NCBI GenBank assembly: GCA_009779845.1
Contig: WRBE01000002.1
Coordinates: 1 to 64,000, forward strand
Reading direction: 5' to 3'
Source: Oscillospiraceae bacterium
GTDB lineage: Bacteria > Bacillota > Clostridia > Oscillospirales > Oscillospiraceae
DNA: 64,000 nucleotides
Of the stretch, positions 48,770 to 57,325 are shown in pieces. The translations under genes and the position numbers were made by a program. The notes beneath the pieces were generated by a model. It was not told the origin of the DNA and searched no databases. It saw only the letters and a list, made by a program, of their open reading frames with translations. Within the stretch, counting starts at the first letter, position 1; every line of letters begins with the position of its first letter.

Positions 48770-49492
48770 GTGCGGACGGAGGTTCTGGGAGTTGGGTTTG
48801 ATGATGTAACCATGGAGCAGGCCGTCGAAAAGGCCCTACAGTTGATCGAAGAGCGAAACGGCGGATATGTGGTAACGCCTAACGCAGAGATTGCGTGGAT
48901 TTGCCAGAAAGAACCCCCGGTGGGGGAGCTGGTCTCTAATGCCAAGCTTGTCCTAGCCGATGGGGTGGGCATCACCCTAGGGGCGCGGATTTTAGGGCGG
49001 CCCCTACAGGCACGGGTGCCGGGGTCTGATTTCATTGTGCGGTTGTTTGAACAAATGGCTCGGCAGGGACAATCCGTGTTCCTGTTCGGTGCCAAGCCCG
49101 GTATCGCAGTGACGGCGGGGGAACGGATTATGGAACAATATCCCGGCCTTCGGGTTGTGGGTGCCGCTGATGGATATGGAGAAGATGCTCAAGTAGTGGA
49201 TGCTATTCGGGCGGCAAAGCCGGATTTATTGCTGGTCTGCTTGGGTGCCCCCAAGCAAGAGCGGTGGATGGCGACCTACGAAGGGACTTTAGACACGGGC
49301 CTCATGGCGGGCCTCGGCGGGATGTTAGACGTATTCGCCGGTGTGGTGGACAGGGCCCCAGAATGGTGGCGAAAGTGGGGGGTAGAGTGGCTCTACCGCC
49401 TCATCAAAGAGCCCCGGCGGGCCAAACGAATGCTCAAGTTGCCCCTGTTTTTATTTGCGGTAATCGGGGAAAGATTGCGAGGGAGACCATAA
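48770..49492 (+). CDS. WecG/TagA/CpsF-family glycosyltransferase
   Basis: 240 residues. NGGYVVTPNAEIAWICQKEP, LADGVGITLGARILG, FLFGAKPGIA, LGAPKQERWM and GGMLDVFAGVVDRAPEWW are all diagnostic of the family that adds N-acetylmannosamine to undecaprenyl-PP-GlcNAc, an early step in wall teichoic acid or related polymer synthesis. The GTG at 48770 has AAGGGGG seven bases upstream; a longer frame to 48632 is not needed. Confidence 0.92.
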   Translation: MRTEVLGVGFDDVTMEQAVEKALQLIEERNGGYVVTPNAEIAWICQKEPPVGELVSNAKLVLADGVGITLGARILGRPLQARVPGSDFIVRLFEQMARQGQSVFLFGAKPGIAVTAGERIMEQYPGLRVVGAADGYGEDAQVVDAIRAAKPDLLLVCLGAPKQERWMATYEGTLDTGLMAGLGGMLDVFAGVVDRAPEWWRKWGVEWLYRLIKEPRRAKRMLKLPLFLFAVIGERLRGRP

Positions 49493-49496
49493 TATC

Positions 49497-49660
49497 TAGT
49501 CCTCTATGAAAAGCGTTGTCGCTTTGCGAAGATTTTTTTCGTGCCGCAAGGCGGATGACGCAGGTGGGCTGTCGCCCGGCAAGGAAGATAGAACGAAACT
49601 TCCATTTGTGGACGCTCTTCTCGCAAATGGTTTAGCCGAGTTAATGCCTTAGGTGCAACG
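49497..49660 (+). ncRNA. Candidate structured leader with core shared with 37.1 kb
   Basis: Hairpins AAAGCG-ttgt-CGCTTT (about 49510-49525), GCCGC-aa-GGCGG, GGGC-tgtc-GCCC and CCATTTG...CAAATGG (49602-49630). The core (49553-49599, GGATGACGCAGG ... CCCGGCAAGGA ... ACGAAAC) matches the inner part of 37023-37184, but the long closing arms are absent. It precedes tmk. It could be a regulatory leader or a transposable-element remnant. Confidence 0.4.
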
Positions 49661-49718
49661 AGGTGGCGCAAAAAAGCTTGTTAAAGATACAACGTTTTTC
49701 ATGGAGGACTGGTATTTA

Positions 49719-50390
49719 ATGGCACTGATTGTATTTGAAGGCGTGGACGGCAGCGGAAAGAGTACTCAATTTCGCCTGTTATCCGAGCGGATGACCCGGC
49801 AGGGCCTGGCGTTTACCAATATTGTGTTTCCCCAGTACGACAAGCCCAGCTCGGCCCTGCTCAAAATGTACTTAGACGGTGCGTTCGGGCCGGAGCCGGA
49901 GGATGTGGGGCCGCACGCCGCCTCTACCTTTTATGCGGTGGATCGCTATGCGTCCTATAAAACCGTGTGGGGGGATGCGTACCGCCGGGGAGAGATCGTG
50001 TTGGCGGATCGGTATACTACATCCAATGCCGTACACCAAGGCTCAAAACTCCAAGGGGAACAGCGGCAGGAATTTTTTCGATGGTTAGATGCGTTTGAAC
50101 ACGGGTATATGGAACTTCCCCGGCCTGATATCGTCCTATATATGGATGTGCCCATTGAGGTGGCGTTAGAAAACCTATGCGCCCGTCAAATTGCCACCAA
50201 CACCAAGGCGGATATTCATGAGACCGGCGTGGCGTATCTCAGACAGTGCGCAGATGCCGCAGAACAGGCCGCCGCCTGTTACGGCTGGCACCGGGTGCAG
50301 TGTATGGAGGGTGAGAATATGCGCCCCGAAGCAGAGATACATGAGGAAATATTCGGAATTTTAACGGATATGACTGACCTGTTTGACTAA
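49719..50390 (+). CDS. tmk: Thymidylate kinase
   Basis: 223 residues. P-loop FEGVDGSGKST (about 5-15), the DRYTTSN segment (about 107-113, the thymidylate DRx loop) and PQYDKPSSALLKMYLDGAFG fit the Clostridia-type dTMP kinases. It phosphorylates dTMP to dTDP. ATG 49719 is preceded by GGAGG at 11 nt. Single gene. Confidence 0.9.
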   Translation: MALIVFEGVDGSGKSTQFRLLSERMTRQGLAFTNIVFPQYDKPSSALLKMYLDGAFGPEPEDVGPHAASTFYAVDRYASYKTVWGDAYRRGEIVLADRYTTSNAVHQGSKLQGEQRQEFFRWLDAFEHGYMELPRPDIVLYMDVPIEVALENLCARQIATNTKADIHETGVAYLRQCADAAEQAAACYGWHRVQCMEGENMRPEAEIHEEIFGILTDMTDLFD

Positions 50391-50460
50391 AACTACATAG
50401 TGGAAACCGTATAAAAGTTACGAGGCCCCCAAAGATGGGAGCCCCGCAGAGTTGGGAGGA

Positions 50461-50589
50461 CTAACAGCAACAACCGCCTCTGTCGCAGCCGCAACCGCCA
50501 AAGTCGTTGCCGCCGCAACAGCAGCAAAGGATCAGGATGATGATAATAATCCACCAGCAGCATCCACCGCCAAAACCGTTATTGAACAT
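50461..50589 (-). CDS. Small Cys/Gly-rich membrane peptide
   Basis: 42 residues from ATG 50589: a short Gly-rich start, CCWWIIIIILILCCCC as a membrane core bounded by cysteines, and a Cys/Gly tail, 11 Cys in all. GGAG lies nine bases upstream of this ATG. Similar short Cys/Gly-rich peptides are common in Oscillospiraceae and are suspected of a spore or envelope role; this is inference. Confidence 0.55.
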   Translation of the reverse strand: MFNNGFGGGCCWWIIIIILILCCCCGGNDFGGCGCDRGGCCC

Positions 50590-50842
50590 ACTCATGTACT
50601 CCATTCCGCCGCCTGCGCCTCGGCTACATTTTTGTAGAGGTGTATGTTTTCTCTCCCGGCGCTCGCGCAGGGTGTGTTTAAAAGCCGGGCCGTGTCTGTT
50701 TTGTATCGGGCAGGAACCCATGGGGCACTGCCATCTGTGGTATAGTATGCCGAGGCGGAACAAGTGGTGACTGACAGAGCGTGGCTTTAAGACATATAAT
50801 TTAGAGTAGCGGGGCTTGCCCCGTGTGGAAAGGACGGATAGC

Positions 50843-52258
50843 ATGTCTGATAAATACGACGACTGGAACGATCCCATAGACGAGGAATTTACCCCGGAAG
50901 AAGGGGAACAATGGGACGAATACTTCAACGAAGAACACCCAAAGGATTCGGCATCTGAGGCGGAACCCTTAGAGGAAGGGGATACCTTCCCCATTGACGA
51001 GGCGTTTTTCGATGGGGATACCAGCGTACTCCCTGCCGAGGCCGGTGAGATGGCTGAGGATGCAGGCCTCGGCCAACAAGGTGCGGATAGCCTAGACTAT
51101 GATAACTATGACTATGGCGATGATGACGACGATGAAGAAGATCCGGAGGATGACGGGCGATATACGGAACGGGCCATCCGGTTAAACCGCCGCCGTCGCA
51201 CTGGACTGTTGGGCGGGATGATGTATGCCGCCTTCATTTTAGGTGTGGGCACCATCTTGGCTCTGCTTGGCTGGATGTGGGTGGACGATATCTTAGGCCT
51301 CACCAAAGATGATGTGCCGGTGGAGATTACCATTCCCCACAACTTCACCATAGAAGACGTGGCACACGAACTCTATGCCCAAGGGGTGATTAACCACCAG
51401 TGGCTGTTTATTGAGTATGTCAATATGTTTGGCGGAGAAGAGCGGATTGAGCCGGGGGTCTATCAAGTGCGGCCTGTGGATTTCCGGGCCATTATCCGTA
51501 GCCTAAACCAGCGCACCGGGGAACTGGTCGCCGTCCGGGTTACCATCCCAGAGGGCCGAACCATGATGGAGACCTTTGCTATCTTAGAATACAACGGCGT
51601 GTCCACCGTAGAGGCCCTGCGTGAAGTGGCGGATACGGTATCCTTCGATAATTTTGAATTTTTAGCCGGCCTGCCCATGAACACCATGAACCGCTTAGAG
51701 GGGTATCTGTTCCCCGACACCTACGACTTTTTCCTAGGACAAAGCCCGGAGAGTGCCATCCGCACCATGCTCCGCAACTTTGATGTCAGAATGCAAATGA
51801 ATGATATTTACGAACTGGTGGAAGAGAGCGAGTTTACCCTCCACGAGATACTCAACATCGCCGCCATGATTGAAGGTGAGATGGCAAGCGTAGAAGAAGC
51901 ACCTCAGATATCTTCCGTCATCCACAATCGGATTCGGACGGGAATGCATCTAGGTATTGATGCCACCATCCAGTATATCCTGCCGGAGCGGACTGAGTTT
52001 GTCCTCTATGCCCATCTTCGGATTGAAAGCCCGTATAACACCTACTTGCACCTCGGCTTGCCTTACGGCCCTGTAGGGAATCCGGGTGTGGCGGCCATCT
52101 TGGCGGCCCTGAACCCGGATCGCACCGACTTCTTCTTCTATGCCCTGCATGTAGACGGACACCACCACTTTACTAGGACTTATGCCGAACACCAAGCCTT
52201 TACCAACTCACCGGACTTCGTTCACTATGGCTGGGGCACCGGCGGCGGTGGCGAGTGA
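50843..52258 (+). CDS. mltG: Endolytic transglycosylase MltG
   Basis: 471 residues. A long acidic cytoplasmic part (about 1-110), one membrane helix (MMYAAFILGVGTILALLGWM), a LysM-like domain (FTIEDVAHELYAQGVINHQW) and the YceG catalytic domain with AAMIEGEMASVEEAPQISSV (catalytic Glu) and SPYNTYLHLGLPYGPVGNPG. It cuts nascent glycan strands at the membrane, setting their length. AAAGGAC precedes the ATG. The U32 gene starts inside its stop codon. Confidence 0.95.
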   Translation: MSDKYDDWNDPIDEEFTPEEGEQWDEYFNEEHPKDSASEAEPLEEGDTFPIDEAFFDGDTSVLPAEAGEMAEDAGLGQQGADSLDYDNYDYGDDDDDEEDPEDDGRYTERAIRLNRRRRTGLLGGMMYAAFILGVGTILALLGWMWVDDILGLTKDDVPVEITIPHNFTIEDVAHELYAQGVINHQWLFIEYVNMFGGEERIEPGVYQVRPVDFRAIIRSLNQRTGELVAVRVTIPEGRTMMETFAILEYNGVSTVEALREVADTVSFDNFEFLAGLPMNTMNRLEGYLFPDTYDFFLGQSPESAIRTMLRNFDVRMQMNDIYELVEESEFTLHEILNIAAMIEGEMASVEEAPQISSVIHNRIRTGMHLGIDATIQYILPERTEFVLYAHLRIESPYNTYLHLGLPYGPVGNPGVAAILAALNPDRTDFFFYALHVDGHHHFTRTYAEHQAFTNSPDFVHYGWGTGGGGE

Positions 52259-53454
52259 TGGAACTATTAGCCCCCGCCGGGGATTTAGAACGGCTACAGT
52301 TTGCCCTCCGCTACGGGGCAGATGCGGTGTATCTGGCGGGGCAGCAGTTTGGGATGCGGGCTGCCTCTCCCAACTTTGACGAGGCGGGATTGCGTGAGGC
52401 AGTAACGTCGGCCCATAAACAGGGTGTGAAGGTATACCTCACCGTCAACGCCATCCCACGGGATTCCGACTTAGCCGAGTTGCCGGATTTTTTGGCCTTG
52501 GCCCAAGATGTAGGTGTGGATGCCTTGATTACGGCGGACTTAGGCGTGTTCACCATGGCAGGGCGGTATGCGCCGAAGACAGACCGCCATATCAGTACGC
52601 AAGCGGGCATTTTGAACACGGAAAGTGCCGCCGCTTGGCATGATTTGGGTGCCAACCGCGTTATTTTGGCGCGGGAGATGAGCCTGTCTGAAATTGAACA
52701 CCTATGCGCCAAACGGCCCCGGGGACTGGAGGTTGAAGTCTTTGTCCACGGGGCGATGTGCGTTTCTTTTTCCGGTCGGTGTCTGTTGAGCCAGTACCTG
52801 ATCGGCAGAGACGCAAACCAAGGCAACTGTGCCCAGCCCTGTCGCTGGAAGTATCATCTGGTGGAAGCCACCCGACCGGGGGAGTACATGGAAATCACCC
52901 AAGACGGCGGCACCCATATTATGAACGCCCGTGACCTCAACATGATTGCCCACCTACCAGAGTTGTTGGATGCAGGGGTGGACAGCCTGAAAATCGAAGG
53001 CCGTGCAAAAAGTTTTTATTACGCCGCCGTCATCACCAACGCTTACCGCAAGGCCATAGATGCCTACCGGGCGGGGGTGCCACTAGACCCGGTGTGGATT
53101 CAGGAAGTGGAGCGGGTGAGCCACCGTTCGTACTCCACCGGTTTTTTCTACGATTCGGAGGGCGGCGGACAGTACACAGATGATTCCATGTATATTCGAG
53201 GTTCGCAAGTAATCGCCGTGGTGGAGGACTGTGATGATACCGGGATGGCCACTCTGACCCAGCGGAATCGGTTTTCCGTGGGGGATACATTAGAACTATT
53301 GACACCGGAGGATAAGCCGGAGCGGTTTGTGTTGTCTGCTATGTGGGATGATAAGGGTGCGCCGATTGCGGTGGCGCCGCATCCTATGATGGAGTTGCGG
53401 TTGGAGCTGCCGCAGGCAGTGCCGAGGTATTCGATTTTGCGGATGGATGTGTAG
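52258..53454 (+). CDS. U32-family peptidase / tRNA hydroxylation protein (TrhP-like)
   Basis: 398 residues. MELLAPAGDLERLQFALRYG and FVHGAMCVSFSGRCLLSQYL are the U32 signature; the cysteines in GNCAQPCRWKYH belong to the cluster-binding group. Family members hydroxylate tRNA uridine 34 with prephenate or act as collagenase-like proteins; here the tRNA role is more likely. Its ATG overlaps the mltG stop. Last gene before the ICE region. Confidence 0.92.
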   Translation: MELLAPAGDLERLQFALRYGADAVYLAGQQFGMRAASPNFDEAGLREAVTSAHKQGVKVYLTVNAIPRDSDLAELPDFLALAQDVGVDALITADLGVFTMAGRYAPKTDRHISTQAGILNTESAAAWHDLGANRVILAREMSLSEIEHLCAKRPRGLEVEVFVHGAMCVSFSGRCLLSQYLIGRDANQGNCAQPCRWKYHLVEATRPGEYMEITQDGGTHIMNARDLNMIAHLPELLDAGVDSLKIEGRAKSFYYAAVITNAYRKAIDAYRAGVPLDPVWIQEVERVSHRSYSTGFFYDSEGGGQYTDDSMYIRGSQVIAVVEDCDDTGMATLTQRNRFSVGDTLELLTPEDKPERFVLSAMWDDKGAPIAVAPHPMMELRLELPQAVPRYSILRMDV

Positions 53455-53496
53455 GGGGTAGGTCTTGCTTGTGTCTGCCTAGCCGTTGCGCTCTTT

Positions 53497-53626
53497 GTAA
53501 GGGGCGTGCCCCTGTGCGTCCCGTGTCCTTGGCCTTTTCTGTTCGGCGTTGCCGCCGAGGGTTTTCTTGGCGGTTCCCGCCAACTGGTCATGTCCTGCCG
53601 GACAGTCCTTCTTTTTGTCGTTGAAC
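53497..53626 (+). repeat. Dispersed structured repeat, copy F, truncated
   Basis: Begins at the normal outer end (GGGGCGTGCCCCTGTGCGTC) and matches the family to CTTTTTGTCGTTGAAC, where it stops inside the palindrome loop; the next bases (GGAAGTTTACAAGG) are unrelated. The missing half is not found downstream in the window. Confidence 0.7.
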
Positions 53627-53692
53627 GGAAGTTTACAAGGTAAGAACGCCAGAAACGTAGTAAACTCAAAGTATAGAGCCGCCAACAATTGA

Positions 53693-53730
53693 GGTCGCTA
53701 TGCGTATTGTGCGTAGCGACTTGTCCTTTT
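53693..53730 (+). terminator. Terminator-like hairpin near ICE left end
   Basis: GTCGCTA and TAGCGAC with a TGCG-containing loop, followed by TTGTCCTTTT. Confidence 0.5.
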
Positions 53731-53783
53731 AAGCGTATCAACAATATACCACATGTATTCCAAAATAACAATGATTTCAACGT

Positions 53784-53834
53784 AATATAGGGCCGGGCAA
53801 TCGTTTATGCAAAACGGTTGCCCGGCCCTATATT
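53784..53834. other. Long hairpin upstream of the first ICE gene
   Basis: AATATAGGGCCGGGCAA and TTGCCCGGCCCTATATT form a 17-bp stem with an inner CGTTT/AAACG extension. It lies 20 bp before the first ICE gene. A terminator, an operator or an origin of transfer are all possible; there is no T-run. Confidence 0.5.
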
Positions 53835-53854
53835 CGTGTTAGGAGAGAGAACCC

Positions 53855-54082
53855 ATGCCATTCCGCTATGAGTACAAAGATATAGATTGCTCCAACTGCC
53901 TTGACCTTGTGAGTATAGAGTCATGTCCGCACCAACTCTGCCCATATATCATCACGCACCTAAACGCCCTCGCCCATGACCCAGCGTTCCATGCCGCCAT
54001 TGCCGATGCCCAAAACTGCGGCACCTTCCATCGCGCAACGCTACTCCAGCTACAAGAGGCCGGACTGCCATGCCGGGCGTAA
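53855..54082 (+). CDS. Small cysteine-rich ICE protein
   Basis: 75 residues with four Cys in its first half (DCSNCLDLVSIESCPHQLC) and a helical end. AGGAGAG upstream of the ATG. Overlaps the following toprim gene. Found at the left end of Firmicutes ICEs; function unknown. Confidence 0.7.
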   Translation: MPFRYEYKDIDCSNCLDLVSIESCPHQLCPYIITHLNALAHDPAFHAAIADAQNCGTFHRATLLQLQEAGLPCRA

Positions 54083-55035
54083 GCAAAGCACAAATTGACC
54101 GGGCACGGCAGATTGACTTGCTCTCGTATCTGGAAACCCACGAACCGGATGAGCTAAAGCGTGATGGTCCGGGCCGATACATCACCGCCAGCCATGACAG
54201 TCTCGTCATCTCTAATGGCATGTGGATGTGGAATAGCCGAGGTATCGGCGGACGTTCAGCTCTCGACTACCTCATCAAAGTCCGAGGTGTTGGCTTTGTG
54301 GAGGCGGTAGAGACGCTGGCGGGAGGTCGGGTTGCGGAGCTTGCGCCCATAAAGCCACGAGCCAGCCCGTCTTTAGAAAAGCGACACTTTTCCCCGCCCC
54401 GCCCTAGCCGCTTCGCTTCAAATGTGGTGGCATACCTTCAGCGAAGAGGCATCCACCCCGACATTATTCGGCAGTGTCTCCGTGCTGGTACGCTCTATGA
54501 GGCCCGATGGTCAGAGAAAGTAGTCTGCGTGTTTACAGGTATGGATACAGAAGGAAAAATGCGCTTCGCCTGTATGCGTGGGATTAACGGCGACTTCAAA
54601 ATGGATGCCGTTGGAAGCGATAAACGTTACAGTTTCTGTGTTTCCGCAACCAACCCTGACAGCCACCACCTCGCAGTGTTTGAATCACCCATTGATGCTC
54701 TCTCCCACGCCACGCTCCAGCAGAGGAAAGGCTGGAATTGGGACGGGTACCGGCTTTCACTAGGCGGCACGTCACCTGTTGCACTAACCGCTTTTCTGAA
54801 ACGCAATCCACAGATCAGGCGTGTCGTGCTGCACCTAGACACCGATAGACCGGGCCTCCTTGCCGCCCGGAGAATCAAAGCTATGCTCAGTGCCGACAAA
54901 CGCTTTGAGCACCTACGCATATCGGTCAACCCGCCCCGCATGGGTGCCGATTATAACGCGTCCTTGCTCCATGCCATCCGCCGAGAGCAGGCACAAAAAC
55001 CACACACCCGCCATGGGCCGGGTGTGTCACTTTAA
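54070..55035 (+). CDS. DUF3991/TOPRIM domain protein
   Basis: 321 residues. N-terminal zinc-finger-like CHC2 fold without its Cys (SLVISNGMWMWNSRGIGGRS), DUF3991 in the middle (about 115-195), then a TOPRIM domain with AVFESPIDALSH (Glu) and VVLHLDTDRPGLLAARRI (DxD). TOPRIM proteins of ICEs prime or process DNA after transfer. It overlaps the preceding gene by 13 bp. Confidence 0.85.
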   Translation: MPGVSKAQIDRARQIDLLSYLETHEPDELKRDGPGRYITASHDSLVISNGMWMWNSRGIGGRSALDYLIKVRGVGFVEAVETLAGGRVAELAPIKPRASPSLEKRHFSPPRPSRFASNVVAYLQRRGIHPDIIRQCLRAGTLYEARWSEKVVCVFTGMDTEGKMRFACMRGINGDFKMDAVGSDKRYSFCVSATNPDSHHLAVFESPIDALSHATLQQRKGWNWDGYRLSLGGTSPVALTAFLKRNPQIRRVVLHLDTDRPGLLAARRIKAMLSADKRFEHLRISVNPPRMGADYNASLLHAIRREQAQKPHTRHGPGVSL

Positions 55036-55056
55036 TGTTTCGGAGGTGAGGTACGA

Positions 55057-55848
55057 GTGACGGATGAGACCAAAAGCGTACCGGTTACAGAAGAGCCACC
55101 GGTGCAGAAGCTATTGGAAATTTTGGAAGGCCATAATCTGCCGAGCTGGGCCGCGCTTCTTGCCGTGCTGGTTCAAGTCGGTAAGTTGGAGGGCCAGCTT
55201 ACGGCAGCGGTTACCGAGCTTGCCGGTATGCGCCAGGAACTTGAGTCCGCCAGACAGAAAAGCCACCCGGCCAAAGAGGCAATGCAGACCGCCACCGATG
55301 CGGTGCGGCAACGTGTGACCGGCCTGCGGAATGCACTGACACAGCGCAGACGGCAGATTGCGTCTGGTTGCAAGACTGCCGTCACCGCCTTTCAGAGCGG
55401 TGGTGTTGTGGCACTGAACAATATTGCCCAATTCTTCCGATTTAAGCCGATGCTGGAATCTATGTACCGTACGCTGGACAAACATATCCGGTTCGATAAC
55501 AAAGCGATCGCACAGATTGAGGCCGCTTGTACGGAGTATCACGAGGCAGGCCGCCATGTGGCAAACATTGGAAGAGCCATACTCGGCAAAGAGGCACTAT
55601 CGGAGCCAAAGCCAATCGGTCGTGTCGCAAAATCAATGGTGGCACCCTTCCATGCCGCCCGGTCGTGCTTTACAAAGATGCAACAGCATACCGAAGCGGC
55701 TCTGGGCGGTCTGACCCAGCTAGAAACACAGGCGGCAGAGTGTGTATCTGTCAGGGAAGCAATACAGGCACACCGCGAACAGATGGCGGAAGCAAAGCGG
55801 ACGCAGTCAGTTTCGGAAAAACATCATTCTGTAGAGAATGAGCGGTAA
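55057..55848 (+). CDS. DUF6674 family protein
   Basis: 263 residues, helical. The start VQKLLEILEGHNLPSWAALL and the middle part LRNALTQRRRQIASGCKTAV match DUF6674, found only in ICEs next to the toprim gene. GTG start with GGAGGTGAG upstream. Function unknown. Confidence 0.75.
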   Translation: MTDETKSVPVTEEPPVQKLLEILEGHNLPSWAALLAVLVQVGKLEGQLTAAVTELAGMRQELESARQKSHPAKEAMQTATDAVRQRVTGLRNALTQRRRQIASGCKTAVTAFQSGGVVALNNIAQFFRFKPMLESMYRTLDKHIRFDNKAIAQIEAACTEYHEAGRHVANIGRAILGKEALSEPKPIGRVAKSMVAPFHAARSCFTKMQQHTEAALGGLTQLETQAAECVSVREAIQAHREQMAEAKRTQSVSEKHHSVENER

Positions 55849-55875
55849 AACTAAAATGATATGAGGAGAGAGACC

Positions 55876-56643
55876 ATGAAAAATCAAACACAAATTTTTG
55901 AAAGTGCAGAGTTTGGTCTGCTGGAAATCCTAATGATAGACGGCAAGCCATACTTCCCCGCCAAAGAGTGTGCCACCATGCTGGGATATAGTAGGGCGCG
56001 CAATGCGATTGACCGTCACTGTAAGGGGGCCCTGAAACGGGGCGTCCTTACGAGCGGCGGACAACAGGAAAAAACCTACATCCCCGAAGGCGATTTGTAT
56101 CGTCTCATCATTCGCTCTAGGCTCCCCGCCGCTGTCCGCTTTGAGGCGTTCGTTTGCGATGAAATATTACCCAGCATCCGCCAACATGGCACATACCTCA
56201 CCAATGCTTTGCTGGAGGAGTTGGATTCACAGCAGAATTGCTCTAACGATTTGTTCCGCAAGCTCTTAGCAGAAAGACGGAAAGCTACTGAGTTGAAAAC
56301 GCTCACAGGGAAACTGACACAAAAGGCTGTGTACTATGATTTGGTTCTCCAAAGTCAGAACACCATCGCAACTACTGTCATCGCAAAGGATTACGGTATG
56401 TCAGTTGTTTCGTTCAATCAGTTGCTCCACGATCTGCAAATCCAATATAAGTGTAGCGGGGTGTGGTTGCTGTACCAGCCCTATGCCGGGAAAGGCTACA
56501 CAAAAACCCGGACATATTTCATCAGCGAGTCTCAATCTGTCCTACATACCTATTGGACGCAAGCCGGTCGATGCTTCCTCTATGAAACGCTGAAGAGACA
56601 CGGCATTTTGCCGATGCTAGAATTCGGCTGTCAAGCTGTGTAA
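55876..56643 (+). CDS. Phage-type antirepressor (BRO-N and KilAC)
   Basis: 255 residues. N-terminal BRO domain (EILMIDGKPYFPAKECATML; VRFEAFVCDEILPSIRQHGT) and a C-terminal KilAC/ANT domain (IAKDYGMSVVSFNQLLHDL). Such proteins bind DNA or displace a phage repressor. In an ICE it may control the transfer switch. The ATG 55876 with GGAGAGAG is preferred to the one at 55861. Confidence 0.85.
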   Translation: MKNQTQIFESAEFGLLEILMIDGKPYFPAKECATMLGYSRARNAIDRHCKGALKRGVLTSGGQQEKTYIPEGDLYRLIIRSRLPAAVRFEAFVCDEILPSIRQHGTYLTNALLEELDSQQNCSNDLFRKLLAERRKATELKTLTGKLTQKAVYYDLVLQSQNTIATTVIAKDYGMSVVSFNQLLHDLQIQYKCSGVWLLYQPYAGKGYTKTRTYFISESQSVLHTYWTQAGRCFLYETLKRHGILPMLEFGCQAV

Positions 56644-56653
56644 GGGGGTATGC

Positions 56654-57292
56654 ATGAAAAAACAACAGTCCCCAATCCAAGCATATATCGAACATGCAAC
56701 AAACCGTTGGTCCGGCGGCTTCACCATTCCACTGCCCACAACGCCGAAGGTGCTGAGACCATTTCTTGATGGTATTGACGTCACGAGCAGTCAAGATATT
56801 TTCATCATGCCGGTGCGTGCAAACAAGACCCTTTTGGATAAGGTTCTATGCGACATCATAGTTGCAAGACGCACCGCTTCACCGGATACGCTAAACGAGT
56901 TGAACTACCTCGCCGTCAAAATGAACAGCCTGAACGAGGAAGAGCGAGAAACATTTACCGCTGCTTTGGAAGTGAAACGCTACTGTCGCAGTATTGCCGA
57001 TATCATCAACCTTACGGAGAACCTTGATTGTCTGTTTCTTCAACCGGCCTACAGCCCCATAATGTACGGTGAGTTTCTACTGGCGACGGCACAAGAGGAT
57101 GAATTTGGTTGTTTAGAACGGCTTAAGGCTTCAGCCAACAGCGATGACAAAACGCTTGTCCAACATATTGAACGACTGGAGCGTAGCGTTGACCCCTTGG
57201 CTTATGGTCGTGTAGCTATGAAGGAAGAAAACGGCACATTCACCAAACAAGGCTATCTAGTTGAGGTAGCTACATTCAAATCAATCTATTGA
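56654..57292 (+). CDS. Antirestriction ArdA-like protein
   Basis: 212 residues. TLNELNYLAVKMNSLNEEER, RYCRSIADIINLTENLDCLF and the acidic surface fit the ArdA fold of Firmicutes ICEs, a DNA mimic that blocks type I restriction enzymes after transfer. The usual N-terminal GxW motif is not obvious here. Assignment by pattern and context. Confidence 0.6.
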   Translation: MKKQQSPIQAYIEHATNRWSGGFTIPLPTTPKVLRPFLDGIDVTSSQDIFIMPVRANKTLLDKVLCDIIVARRTASPDTLNELNYLAVKMNSLNEEERETFTAALEVKRYCRSIADIINLTENLDCLFLQPAYSPIMYGEFLLATAQEDEFGCLERLKASANSDDKTLVQHIERLERSVDPLAYGRVAMKEENGTFTKQGYLVEVATFKSIY

Positions 57293-57325
57293 GGCCCGGC
57301 AGACATTCCGCCCGAATACCGCTGC

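Noticed and set aside
49497..49718. Known riboswitch classes upstream of tmk.
   Set aside because: None of the conserved cores I know (TPP, purine, c-di-GMP, ZTP, T-box) is recognisable; it is kept only as a candidate structured element.
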